This document shows, in pieces, positions 41,837 through 50,181 of a stretch of 64,000 nucleotides of DNA. The stretch's first letter is position 1. Every line of letters starts with the position of its first letter. The notes under the pieces were generated by a model that did not search any database, was not told the DNA's origin, and worked only from the letters and a program-made list of their open reading frames with translations. This DNA comes from Streptomyces sp. NBRC 110035. GTDB taxonomy: Bacteria > Actinomycetota > Actinomycetes > Streptomycetales > Streptomycetaceae. The stretch is from contig NZ_BBNN01000025.1 in NCBI RefSeq assembly GCF_000829695.1, forward strand, positions 1 to 64,000, in the 5' to 3' direction. The translations under genes were made by a program, and so were the position numbers.

Positions 41837-42583
41837 TCACGCCCCGCCCACGGGTACGGGGCGGGCCTCCGAGGAGACGAAGCTGTAACAGGGGAGCGGG
41901 CCGGCGAGCCGGACCTCCATGTGCTCCCGATGAGCGTCCGCGACGGTCCGGGCCCTGGTGAGGAAGGTGTCGCTGTCGCCGCGGTCGACGAGGAAGGACA
42001 CGTTGAGGGCGCAGCCCGGGACGGCGGGGCCCGCCGCCACGGCGCGGGCCCCGGGCATGAGGTCGCGCAGCAGGCGCTGTCCCGCCGCTGCCGCTCTGCG
42101 GGTGAGCGCGGTGGTGACGGCTTCACCCAGCCTGATGCTGGCCTCGTAGCCGGGGCGCCGCCGTGCGGCATCGCGAAGCCGCCGTACGTCCTTCTCCTCG
42201 GCGAGGAGGGCCGCCAGCGCGTTCTGCGCCGGAAACGCCTTGACGTTGATCTCGAAGCGGCCGGCCACCTGTTCCAGGGTGACCGCATGACGGGACCCGG
42301 CGGCGGCCAACTGCTGCAGGACCGTTTCCTCGTCCGGCGCGACCATGCCGAACCGCATGGGCAGCACCGGCCCCTCGTCCATCAGGCGCATGAGGAGTTC
42401 CTGGTGTGCCAGCAGGTCGCGGCGCCGCGCGCGCAGCTCGGGCGGCGCGTCGCTGATGACCGCCTCGAGCGGGCCCTGCCCGACCGTCCGGATCCGGGCG
42501 GGCGGGGAGCCCACCCCTCCGAGGCCCTTCGGGAGCGCCGTTCCCGTCCGCAGGATCGCGTAGACGTACACACCGTCGGTCAT
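41837..42583 (-). CDS. gvpF: Gas vesicle protein GvpF (GvpF/L family)
   Basis: A 248-residue GvpF protein. It begins MTDGVYVYAILRTGTALPKG, contains LLAHQELLMRLMDEGPVLPM and RFGMVAPDEETVLQQLAAAG, and ends VRLAGPLPCYSFVSSEARPV. GvpF binds GvpA and is thought to nucleate shell growth. It differs from GvpL by lacking the charged linker. The ATG at 42583 is 4 bases after the gvpA stop. Confidence 0.93.
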   Translation of the reverse strand: MTDGVYVYAILRTGTALPKGLGGVGSPPARIRTVGQGPLEAVISDAPPELRARRRDLLAHQELLMRLMDEGPVLPMRFGMVAPDEETVLQQLAAAGSRHAVTLEQVAGRFEINVKAFPAQNALAALLAEEKDVRRLRDAARRRPGYEASIRLGEAVTTALTRRAAAAGQRLLRDLMPGARAVAAGPAVPGCALNVSFLVDRGDSDTFLTRARTVADAHREHMEVRLAGPLPCYSFVSSEARPVPVGGA

Positions 42584-42587
42584 TCGG

Positions 42588-43046
42588 TCATGCCTCCACG
42601 CGGCGTCGGCTGCTCTTGCGCGCGGGGGCGCGCTTCTTCGGGCGTTCCTGCTGCTCGTCCTCGTCCTCGCCCTCGTCCTCGTCGGACGAGTCACCGCCGC
42701 CGACCGCCTTGCGCAGGGTGTCGCCCACGCTGTCGGCCGCCTTGCGCACCTTGCGCTTGCCGACGGCCTTGGCCGCACCGCCGCCGAACAGTTCGGGGAC
42801 CGTGGTGCTGCCGGAATCACGCTCGAGGTCCAGCCGGTTGCATGCTTCGGCGAACCGCAGATAGGTGTCCACACTCGCGACGACGATGCGCGCGTCGATC
42901 TTGAGGATCTCGATCCCGACCAGCGAGACCCTTATGAACACATCGATGACCATGCCGCGGTCGAGAATCAGTTCCAGCACGTCGTACAACGTGCCGGCGC
43001 GAGGCGGGCAGGCCACTACTTCGTCGGAGTAGGTGGTCACGGGCAT
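42588..43046 (-). CDS. gvpA: Gas vesicle structural protein GvpA with charged tail
   Basis: A 152-residue GvpA. Residues about 17-75 are the conserved shell-forming core: LYDVLELILDRGMVIDVFIR, VSLVGIEILKIDARIVVASV and DTYLRFAEACNRLDLE. The C-terminal 70 residues are an extension beginning after EACNRLDL, acidic (DEDEGEDEDEQQ) then basic (RPKKRAPARKSSRRR). Long tails of this kind occur in Streptomyces GvpA and are absent from cyanobacterial and haloarchaeal GvpA. The ATG at 43046 follows GGAAGG. This is the main shell subunit if vesicles form; true vesicles have not been generally seen in streptomycetes. Confidence 0.93.
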   Translation of the reverse strand: MPVTTYSDEVVACPPRAGTLYDVLELILDRGMVIDVFIRVSLVGIEILKIDARIVVASVDTYLRFAEACNRLDLERDSGSTTVPELFGGGAAKAVGKRKVRKAADSVGDTLRKAVGGGDSSDEDEGEDEDEQQERPKKRAPARKSSRRRVEA

Positions 43047-43080
43047 GGAAGGTCCTTCCAGCAGAGGGAACGAACACGGA

Positions 43081-43401
43081 TCACTCGTCGGCCGCACCTC
43101 GCCGGTAGCGGCGGACCCTGCGGTACTCGAGGAGTTCGCCGGCCCGGTCGAGTTGCACCTCGTAGGAGGCCAGGAGGCTCGTGGTGTCGGGAATCCGCGG
43201 AACTTCCAGAACGTCCACCACCACACACCAGCCGTCGTCGGAACGCCGGACAGCGGACACGCCTTCCGCCGGGTGATCGATCAGCCCTTCCAGGGTCTGG
43301 AGGGCGGCACGGGCCGCGTGATCGGGCCCTCGCGCGGATCCGGTACGGCGAGCGGACGCCGTTTTGGTACTCCCGGCGGATGTGCGACGTGGTTCTGCCA
43401 T
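43081..43401 (-). CDS. gvpO: Gas vesicle protein GvpO
   Basis: A 106-residue protein with a disordered basic N-terminus (PRRTSAGSTKTASARRTGSA) and a small alpha/beta core: AALQTLEGLIDHPAEGVSAV, WCVVVDVLEVPRIPDTTSLL, ASYEVQLDRAGELLEYRRVR. This is the GvpO pattern; GvpO is essential in haloarchaeal clusters and may regulate transcript or translation. It is the first gene of the operon. The ATG at 43401 has no good Shine-Dalgarno, so the start is less certain. Confidence 0.85.
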   Translation of the reverse strand: MAEPRRTSAGSTKTASARRTGSARGPDHAARAALQTLEGLIDHPAEGVSAVRRSDDGWCVVVDVLEVPRIPDTTSLLASYEVQLDRAGELLEYRRVRRYRRGAADE

Positions 43402-43581
43402 GGGGCCAGTTTCGCCATTCCTGTCGGCCGCGCATCTTGAGCGGACCCATCGGTGCGGGCGCGCATCACGTCGTCGTAGGCGTGCGGGCGCGTGCATTCC
43501 CCCTGCGGGGTGAAAGAAACATCGCGTCCTGTGCGTGGTGTGAGAACTCCGGGGCATTCGCTCCATCGGAGGTTGATAATC

Positions 43582-43752
43582 ATGGTTCCCCTGCTTCTTG
43601 TTCTTCTTCTGGCCCTCGTTCTTTTCGGCGCCGGATTCGCCCTCAAGGCCCTGTGGATCGTGGCGGTGATCGTGCTCGCCGTGTGGCTGCTCGGTTTCGT
43701 CATGCGCTCCACAGGCGCAGGCGGCAACAGGGGCCGGTGGTACCGCTGGTAG
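43582..43752 (+). CDS. Small hydrophobic membrane protein (DUF5670/lmo0937-like)
   Basis: A 56-residue protein with two adjacent hydrophobic helices, MVPLLLVLLLALVLFGAGFA and ALWIVAVIVLAVWLLGFVM, ending GGNRGRWYRW. These stress-induced tiny membrane proteins are common in actinobacteria. The ATG at 43582 follows CGGAGG at 10 bases. It is divergent from gvpO and followed by a strong terminator. Confidence 0.82.
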   Translation: MVPLLLVLLLALVLFGAGFALKALWIVAVIVLAVWLLGFVMRSTGAGGNRGRWYRW

Positions 43753-43765
43753 ACCGGCCGTACCC

Positions 43766-43820
43766 ACATGCGTGCGGGGTGGTACCGGACTTGTTCTCCG
43801 GTACCACCCCGCACGCATGT
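43766..43820. terminator. Strong 23-bp hairpin terminator
   Basis: A perfect inverted repeat of 23 bases (arms 43766-43788 and 43798-43820, starting ACATGCGTGCGGGGTGG) with the 9-base loop ACTTGTTCT begins 13 bases after the small membrane protein gene. It is the strongest hairpin noted in the window. Confidence 0.85.
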
Positions 43821-44312
43821 CCCGCCGGTTCCCGCATCCGACCGGCATCCCGAGATCGCGGGAAAACCCCACGTGTTCGGCCACGCCCGGCGCGTCCACT
43901 GCGGAACGGCTCAGTGACGTTCTCTCAGCGGTGACCACTTCCAGGTTCTGCTGAGGGAGAGGGCCGCGCGGGCGATGTCGCCGGTCCTGTCGGGGCTGAG
44001 GGTGATGTGGTGCGGCGTGCGCCAAAGCTGCTGGGTGCAGCTGTGGCACGTTCGCCGGGTGCGCCGATGTCCCTGAAGGTCCGGCCCGCCGGCCCGCCAC
44101 GCGCCCCGACCCGTGACGAGGACGCCGCCGAGGCGGCCGGGAAACTCGGCCTGCTGCCCGCCGGCCGGCACCCGGTCGTTCACCGGGTGCCGCCCCCCAC
44201 GTGCTCCCGGGAGGAGGGAGTCCCGCACCGCCTCGCAGTCCTACGGGACCGGACGCAAAGGCGCAAGCGCGGGGTGAAAGCCCTGCTGGAAGCGATCGTT
44301 GAGGAGAAGACG
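43821..44312. other. 492-bp region with no recognisable gene
   Basis: It lies between the 43766-43820 hairpin and the end of the spermidine-synthase-like gene. Short open frames exist on both strands; the best on the minus strand contains LWRTPHHITLSPDRTGDIAR, which I cannot match to a family. It may be debris of a lost gene. Confidence 0.4.
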
Positions 44313-45848
44313 TCAGCGGCTGCTTCGTGGGCCGGAGGGCTGGAGGAGCTGGTCGACGGGTGCGTAGTCGTCGGTGAGCGGCCGGGCGTCGCCGATCCAG
44401 GAGGTGAGGTCGTCGCCGACGGCGATCTTCCAGCCGGTCTGCCGGGCGTCCAGCGCTTCCTGGGCCGCGCGGAGGTCGACCGGCCGCCCGGAGGCGAGCA
44501 CCACCAGATTGCCGCCCCCGGGGGTGGCGGCCGGGCCGAGGCCGATGTCGGCGGGTTCGCCCACGAGGGCGACGTGCTCGAAGATCTCGCCGAGGGTGGC
44601 TGCTTCGGCGCGCGCGAAGGCCTGGCCACCGTGATCGATGAGGTTGGCGACGTACAGGCCGTCCTCGTCGAGTACCCGCCGTACGTCGGTCATCGCCTCC
44701 ACCGTGGTGAGGTGCCACGGCACGCTGACGCCCCCGAAGGCGTCGCCGACGACGAGGTCACGGCTGCCGGTCTCCAGTCGCCGCAGGCCGAGCCTGCCGT
44801 CCTCGACGCGTACGTCGATACCGGCTTCCGGTCCCAGACCGAGTTCGTCCCGGTCGATGCGCACGACCCCGCCGTCGATCTCGGACACGAGGCTGCGCGT
44901 GCCGGGCCGGGTGGCCGCGAGGTAACGGGGGAAGGTGAGCCCGCCGCCGCCCAGGTGGTGGGCGGCGAGTGGCTCGTCCTCGGGGAAGGCGGCGTCGACC
45001 ACCGACGCGAGGGCGCGCACGTACGTGAACTCCAGGAAGGTCGGGTCGTCGAGGTCGACGTAGGAGTGCCGCAGGCCGTCCAGGACGAGGGTGCGGCCAC
45101 TGTCCCGGCCGGGGTCCGCGACGACCCGTGCGCAGTGGTACCTGGTCTCCGCGTCGCAGGCGCCGGGAGCGACCGTGGTGGCGAGGCCGCCGGCCACGAC
45201 CACGAGTGCGAGGACAGGGGTGCCGCTCCACCGGCGCGTTCGCCACTCGACCAGCGCCGAGCCGGCCACCAGCAGCGCTCCGAGGCCGATCAGGATGCCG
45301 CTGACCGGCAACCGCGACACGAGGACGAAACCGGTCAGGACGGTGCCGACGATGGCGCCGACGGTGCCCACGCCGGACAGCCGGCCGACGACCGTTCCGG
45401 TCTCGGCGAGGCTGGTGAGACGCAGCTTGGTCACGATCGGCGTCACCGCGGAGAGCAGCGCGCCCGGCACGAGGATGGTCAGCGACGCGATCAGCAGGAG
45501 CAACGCCGGTGTCCACTCCGCGGTGGTGCGCAGCACGGCGGGGGTGAGTGCCACGACCACTCCCGACACCCCGAGCGAGGGGCCGATGAGCCGGCGCGGA
45601 TCGACCTGGTCGGCGATGCGCCCACCCAGCCACGAGCCGAGGGCGATCGCGGTGAGGGCGATGCCGATCACCGTGGTGCTGGTCTCGAGGGTGAGGCCGA
45701 GGTAGGGGGCCAGCAGCCGCAGAGCGACGATCTCGACCACCAGGACCGCGGCCGAGGACCCGAACACGAGCACGGCGGCGGCACGGGGACCCGGTCCAAA
45801 GTCGCGGGGCGTGCCCTCGGCCGCGGGCGAGGAAGACAATTCGGTCAC
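44313..45848 (-). CDS. Membrane-anchored spermidine-synthase-like protein (fused MFS-like helices)
   Basis: A 511-residue protein. Residues about 15-230 form seven or more helices (VLVFGSSAAVLVVEIVALRL; VIGIALTAIALGSWLGGRIA; SGILIGLGALLVAGSALVEW). The C-terminal half resembles a spermidine-synthase methyltransferase fold: HHLGGGGLTFPRYLAATRPG, SLVSEIDGGVVRIDRDELGL, DLVVGDAFGGVSVPWHLTTV. The aminopropyl site Asp in GDAFGG is present. The GTG at 45848 is chosen because GAGG sits 9 bases upstream; an ATG 9 bases earlier overlaps that sequence. These fused proteins are frequent in actinobacteria, and most probably do not make spermidine. Confidence 0.82.
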   Translation of the reverse strand: MTELSSSPAAEGTPRDFGPGPRAAAVLVFGSSAAVLVVEIVALRLLAPYLGLTLETSTTVIGIALTAIALGSWLGGRIADQVDPRRLIGPSLGVSGVVVALTPAVLRTTAEWTPALLLLIASLTILVPGALLSAVTPIVTKLRLTSLAETGTVVGRLSGVGTVGAIVGTVLTGFVLVSRLPVSGILIGLGALLVAGSALVEWRTRRWSGTPVLALVVVAGGLATTVAPGACDAETRYHCARVVADPGRDSGRTLVLDGLRHSYVDLDDPTFLEFTYVRALASVVDAAFPEDEPLAAHHLGGGGLTFPRYLAATRPGTRSLVSEIDGGVVRIDRDELGLGPEAGIDVRVEDGRLGLRRLETGSRDLVVGDAFGGVSVPWHLTTVEAMTDVRRVLDEDGLYVANLIDHGGQAFARAEAATLGEIFEHVALVGEPADIGLGPAATPGGGNLVVLASGRPVDLRAAQEALDARQTGWKIAVGDDLTSWIGDARPLTDDYAPVDQLLQPSGPRSSR

Positions 45849-46049
45849 GGGTGACATCCTCGCATGCGGCTCATCCGCAGAACGGAGTCGAGAGGAGCCG
45901 CCGGTCAGTGCGTGAGGTGCGTGAGGAAGCCGGTTCCGGCGGTGGGGGAGAGGTCCGGCTGCGGGCCCTGCTGGTTCTTGGAGTCGCGGAACACGGATGG
46001 TGGCGGGGCAGGTCGCCACCTCTACGCCGTCGCCGCCGCTGCTGCAGCC

Positions 46050-46957
46050 GGATGTCCAACCCCTACACGGTGAGTTCCTCCTTCTCGACCGTGTCCACAC
46101 CCACCCACGGCTGGGAGCGGCAGGGCGCGGCCGTCAACGAGGGGCCGGAGATCCTGCAACGGGGCGGGCGGACCTTCCTCATCTACTCCGCCAGCGGCTG
46201 CTGGACCCCCGACTACAAGCTCGGCCGGCTCTCCCTCACCGGCTCCGACCCCACCTCCGCGTCCTCCTGGACGAAGAAGTCCACGCCCGTCTTCCAGCGC
46301 AGCGACGGCAACGGCGTGTACGGGCCGGGGCACAACGGGTTCTTCACCTCCCCGGACGGGAGCGAGAACTGGATCGTCCACCACGCCAACGACTCGGCGT
46401 CGGACGGCTGCGACAACGGGCGCACCGCGCGGGCGCAGAAGTTCACCTGGAACTCCGACGGTTCGCCCAATCTCGGTACGCCCGTGCGGCTCGGGGCGAG
46501 CCGGACCGGGCCCTCGGGCGAGCCGTCGGCCGTCTCCACCACCTACACCCTCGCCAACCGCAACAGTGGCAAGTGCCTCGAAGTCGCCGGAAGTTCGTCC
46601 GCCGACGGAGCCAACGTGCAGCAGTACACCTGCAACGGCGGCGCCCACCAGCGCTGGCGGCTGGAGGACCTCGGCGACGACACCCACCGGTTGGTCAACG
46701 TCTCCACCGGCAAGGTGCTGGACACCGAGAACTGCTCCGCCGCCGACGGGGCCGGCCTGCGCCAGTGGTCGTGGCTGGACAACACCTGCCAGCGTTTCCG
46801 GTTCGTCGCCACCGACGGCGGCCACGTCCGGATCGTCAACCAGGCCACCGGCACGGTCGCCGACGTCGCCGACTGCTCCACCGCCGACTCGGCCGACGTG
46901 CGGCAGTGGACCTGGCTGAACAACCACTGCCGGCAGTGGCGGCTCGATCCGGCCTGA
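46050..46957 (+). pseudogene. 5'-truncated GH43 arabinanase/arabinofuranosidase with CBM13
   Basis: The frame begins abruptly at MSNPYTVSSSFSTVSTPTHG. It continues with the second half of a GH43 five-bladed propeller: GPEILQRGGRTFLIYSASGC, WTPDYKLGRLSLTGSDPTSA, GHNGFFTSPDGSENWIVHHA. Residues about 170-302 are a ricin-type CBM13 trefoil with QxW repeats (QRWRLEDLGD; QRFRFVATDG; CRQWRLDPA). The signal peptide and the first blades with the catalytic Asp are missing, and only about 200 bases separate it from the divergent gene, too little to hold them. Loss by deletion is more likely than frameshift. An intact homologue would act on arabinan. Confidence 0.78.
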
Positions 46958-46962
46958 CCGGC

Positions 46963-47007
46963 GGAGGCGGCGGGCGTCAGACCACCTGACCGACGCCCGC
47001 CGCCTCC
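46963..47007. terminator. Bidirectional terminator between GH43 remnant and aminotransferase
   Basis: Arms GGAGGCGGCGGGCGTC (46963-46978) and GACGCCCGCCGCCTCC (46992-47007) pair perfectly over 16 bases. The hairpin overlaps the last codons of the aminotransferase gene and follows the remnant's stop by 6 bases. Confidence 0.7.
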
Positions 47008-48749
47008 GGCCAGCTCTGCGCCCCGGCCGGCCAGCCGGACGCCGGGGCCGGGGAGAGGCCGTCGGTGCCCCTGACCTGCGCCGCCGTCAGGCCACCGCGG
47101 GCGGGGACACCGGGCGGGGTGGGGCCGGTGGGCATCGGTGAAGGGGCGAACGAGGCCGCGGCGGGCATCGGGGCCGGCGCGGGTGCCGGGACCGGAGCAG
47201 CCATGGGCTGCGGCGGCATCTGCTGCGGTGTCTGCTGGGGGACCGGTGGCTGAGGGATGTGCTGCGGCACCTGCTGCGGTACGGGCTGAGGCACCGGTTG
47301 CCGCACGGGCTGCGGCTGCACGGGCTGCGGGGGCGGTGACACCGGCGAGGAAACCTGCTGCGGCATCTGCTGCGGCCCCGACGAGGCTGCCGCCGGCATC
47401 GGCATCCCGCCGCCCGTGCCCACCGGAACCGGGGAGGGGGCGGCGGTGAGCGGCATGCCGATGCCGGCGGCCGGAGCGGCGGGGAGGCCCGGGGCACCCG
47501 CACCGGCCCCGAGGGCCTGCGCGGCGAGGCCCTGGGCGCCGACGCCGTTGGTCTCGCCGACCAGGCGGTCCACGGCCGCCGTCCCCGAGCTGTAGCCGGT
47601 CCCCGTGGCCTGCTCGGGCACGGCGGCTCCCCTCCTGGAGGTCCCGTAGAGCACCTGTTCCAGGCCGGACACCAGGCGGCGCACGTCCACCTGCGGACGC
47701 ACCACGAGACGCAGGAAGCGGCTGGACGAGCCGATCTTGTTGCCGCACTCGCGGACCAGGAGCCGGTGCTCGGTGAGCATGCGGTCCCGGACCACGGTGC
47801 CCTCGGCGCCCACGGGGAGGCGCACGAAGAGGAAGTTGCCCTGGGACGGGTAGACCGTCAGGCCGGGCAGGGAGGAGAGCTGGCCGGACATGTCCATCCG
47901 GTCGCGGCGCACCTGGTGCAGGCTCTGCTGGTACTCGGTGCCGTGCTCCTTCAGCATGAACACCACGTGCTCGGCGAAGGAGTTGAGGTTCCACTTCGGC
48001 AGCATCGAGCGGACGCGGCCCGCGAGCGCGGGGTTGGCGACGAGGTAGCCGAAACGGATGCCGTGCAGCCCGAAGTTCTTGCCGAGGCTGCGCAGGACGA
48101 TGACGTTGGGGCGCAGCATCGCCTCCTGCACCACCGACGGTTCCACCTCGGCGTCGGCGAACTCCAGGAACGACTCGTCGATCACCACCAGGTCGAGGTC
48201 GGCCATCGCGTCCATGAACTGCACGATCGCGTGCTTGTGCAGGAACCCGCCGTCGGGGTTGTTGGGGTTGCAGATCACCGCGACCCTGGTGCCCCGGGCC
48301 CGGATGAACTCGCCGTACTGGGCGAGGTCGAGGGCGAAGCCGCTGGACTCCTGGAGCGGGAACATGTCGACCCGCTTGCCGGTCTCCATGGGCTGGTCGG
48401 TCCAGCGGCCGAAGGTGGGGACGGGGACGGCGAGGGACTCGCGGACCAGCAGGTGGTCGATCCAGGTGATGAGTTCCGTCGAGCCGTTGCCCATCGCCAC
48501 GCACTGCGGCGGGAGCCGGAGCAGACTGCACAGCTCGGCCGTGATGGTGTCGGCGCTGCTCGGGTAGTACGTGATGATGTCGCGCAGCCGCGCCGCCATG
48601 TCCTCGAACATGGCCGGGGTGGGGAAGTACGGGTTGCACGGAATGCAGAAGTCCACCGGACCGGCCCCGTCGCTCTCCCGCGCCAGCGCAGCCATCGAGG
48701 GGCTGTGCGCCGCGGTGCTGCGGAACAACGAGGTGACGTTGTCGGCCAT
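46977..48749 (-). CDS. PLP-dependent class I/II aminotransferase with Pro/Gln-rich tail
   Basis: A 590-residue protein. Residues about 30-392 are a fold-type-I aminotransferase close to histidinol-phosphate/threonine-phosphate types: NGSTELITWIDHLLVRESLA, AVICNPNNPDGGFLHKH (N163-type), DLVVIDESFLEFADAEVEP (D191) and VIVLRSLGKNFGLHGIRFGY with the Schiff-base K224. R350-region text is SSRFLRLVVRP. The remaining about 195 residues are low-complexity Pro, Gln, Met and Ala, with repeats such as QPVRQPVPQPVPQQVPQ. No biosynthetic partner is adjacent, so the substrate is open. The tail is predicted disordered and unusual for the family. Confidence 0.83.
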   Translation of the reverse strand: MADNVTSLFRSTAAHSPSMAALARESDGAGPVDFCIPCNPYFPTPAMFEDMAARLRDIITYYPSSADTITAELCSLLRLPPQCVAMGNGSTELITWIDHLLVRESLAVPVPTFGRWTDQPMETGKRVDMFPLQESSGFALDLAQYGEFIRARGTRVAVICNPNNPDGGFLHKHAIVQFMDAMADLDLVVIDESFLEFADAEVEPSVVQEAMLRPNVIVLRSLGKNFGLHGIRFGYLVANPALAGRVRSMLPKWNLNSFAEHVVFMLKEHGTEYQQSLHQVRRDRMDMSGQLSSLPGLTVYPSQGNFLFVRLPVGAEGTVVRDRMLTEHRLLVRECGNKIGSSSRFLRLVVRPQVDVRRLVSGLEQVLYGTSRRGAAVPEQATGTGYSSGTAAVDRLVGETNGVGAQGLAAQALGAGAGAPGLPAAPAAGIGMPLTAAPSPVPVGTGGGMPMPAAASSGPQQMPQQVSSPVSPPPQPVQPQPVRQPVPQPVPQQVPQHIPQPPVPQQTPQQMPPQPMAAPVPAPAPAPMPAAASFAPSPMPTGPTPPGVPARGGLTAAQVRGTDGLSPAPASGWPAGAQSWPEAAGVGQVV

Positions 48750-48921
48750 GGAACCTCCGTGTACGGCGGGCCCGCCGGGGACGTACCGGGCCCGTCATGC
48801 GTGGGTGGCCCGCGCGGGGGAGCACGGGCCACCCGTACATACGAAGGGAGGTGTGGCGCTGTTCAACCGGTGTGAAAAAAGTGTGACGACGTGAACCCCC
48901 GGCGCGGTGTACGCGTCACGC

Positions 48922-48937
48922 GCCCCCGCGCGGGGGC
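48922..48937 (-). terminator. Hairpin after the exported mutarotase gene
   Basis: GCCCCCGCGCGGGGGC is a perfect 16-base palindrome 22 bases beyond the mutarotase stop and is a plausible end for the ChvE-GguAB-mutarotase transcript. Confidence 0.55.
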
Positions 48938-48958
48938 CGCACGGCCGGCGCCCGTGGC

Positions 48959-50128
48959 TCAGGCGCCGAACGAGTGCACCGTCGTCGTCCGGTACGTCTG
49001 GCCCGGACGCAGCACGGTCGACGGGAACGACGGCTGGTTCGGCGCGTCCGGGAAGTGCTGGCTCTCCAGGCACAGCCCGTCGCCCTGGCGGTAGACCCGC
49101 CCACCGGTGCCGACGAGGGTGCCGTCGAGGAAGTTCCCGGAGTGGAACTGCAGGCCGGGCTCGGTGGTGGCGATCCGCAGGGTGCGGCCGGAGGACGGGT
49201 CGCGCAGGGTCGCGGCGTGCCCGGGGCGGGCGGTGACCCCTTTGTCGAGCACCCAGTTGTGGTCGAACCCCTGCCCGTACAGCACCTGCTGGTGTGCGAC
49301 GCGGAGGTCCCGGCCGACCGGCTTGGCGCTGCGGAAGTCGAACGGGGTGCCGCCGACCCGGGCCAGTTCGCCGGTGGGGATCAGCCCGGAGTCGACCGGT
49401 GTGTAACGGTGGGCGGCGATGGCCAGCTCGTGGTCGTCGACCGAACCGCTGCTCTCGCCGGCGAGGTTCCAGTAGACGTGGCTGGTGAGGTTGACGACGG
49501 TGGCCCGGTCGGTGGTGGCCGCGTAGTCGACGCGCCAGTCGCCGTGCCGGGTGAGGGTGTACGTCACCTTGGTCCGCAGGGTGCCCGGGTAGCCCATCTC
49601 GCCGTCGGCGCTGACATAGGACAGGCGCAGTCCGACGTCGGAGCCCTCGGCGAACGGCTCGACGTCCCAGACCCGCTTGTCGAAGCCCTGGGCGCCCCCG
49701 TGCAGGCTGTTGGCTCCGTCGTTGACGGAGAGCTGGTGGGCCGTGCCGTCGAGGGTGAAGCGGCCCTCGGCGATCCGGTTGCCGTAGCGGCCGATCAGGG
49801 CGCCGAAGTACGGGCTGGACGCGACGTACTCCTCGATGGTGTCGAAGCCGAGCGAGACATTGGCGTGGCGGCCCCGGCGGTCGGGGATCTCCAGGGACTG
49901 GACGATGCCGCCGTAGGACAGGACCTTCAGCCGGGTCCCGCCGTTGGCCAGCGACCAGCTGTGCACCTTCGTGCCGTCCGCGAGCGTGCCGAAGAGCGTC
50001 CGTACGGGCTTCCCGCCGCCCGCCCCCGCGCCCCGGCCGCCGCCGCCCGAGGCGTGTGCCGTCCCACCGGTCGTGGCGGCGACCCCGGCGGCCGCTCCGG
50101 CGATGACCGTGCGTCTGTTCAGTTCCAC
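48959..50128 (-). CDS. Tat-exported aldose 1-epimerase (mutarotase)
   Basis: A 389-residue protein. The N-terminus MELNRRTVIAGAAAGVAATT is a twin-arginine signal. The mature part is an aldose epimerase: VLSYGGIVQSLEIPDRRGRH, GRYGNRIAEGRFTLDG, the base-bearing SLHGGAQGFDKRVWDVEP, YWNLAGESSGSVDDHELAI (SHVYWN) and late CLESQHFPDAPNQPSFPSTV with the catalytic Glu. It interconverts alpha and beta sugar anomers outside the cell. The GTG at 50128 follows GAGGGAG at 7 bases. It closes the importer operon and may supply the anomer bound by the ChvE-type protein. Confidence 0.88.
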   Translation of the reverse strand: MELNRRTVIAGAAAGVAATTGGTAHASGGGGRGAGAGGGKPVRTLFGTLADGTKVHSWSLANGGTRLKVLSYGGIVQSLEIPDRRGRHANVSLGFDTIEEYVASSPYFGALIGRYGNRIAEGRFTLDGTAHQLSVNDGANSLHGGAQGFDKRVWDVEPFAEGSDVGLRLSYVSADGEMGYPGTLRTKVTYTLTRHGDWRVDYAATTDRATVVNLTSHVYWNLAGESSGSVDDHELAIAAHRYTPVDSGLIPTGELARVGGTPFDFRSAKPVGRDLRVAHQQVLYGQGFDHNWVLDKGVTARPGHAATLRDPSSGRTLRIATTEPGLQFHSGNFLDGTLVGTGGRVYRQGDGLCLESQHFPDAPNQPSFPSTVLRPGQTYRTTTVHSFGA

Positions 50129-50149
50129 TATCAGGCTCCCTCGAGGAAA

Positions 50150-50173
50150 GGGCCCCGCCTTCCGGCGGGGCCC
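50150..50173 (-). terminator. Intercistronic hairpin between permease and mutarotase genes
   Basis: GGGCCCCGCC (50150-50159), loop TTCC and GGCGGGGCCC (50164-50173) form a stable hairpin between the permease stop and the mutarotase start. It probably stabilises the upstream message or lowers mutarotase expression rather than ending all transcripts. Confidence 0.55.
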
Positions 50174-50181
50174 GGACTGAC

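Noticed and set aside
43911..44228. Possible 105-residue protein on the minus strand
   Set aside because: No family resemblance, poor composition and no start signal; kept only as an unassigned region.
45849..46049. First half of the GH43 gene hidden in another frame
   Set aside because: Only about 200 bases are available, whereas the missing blades and signal peptide need about 450 or more, and no frame resembles them.
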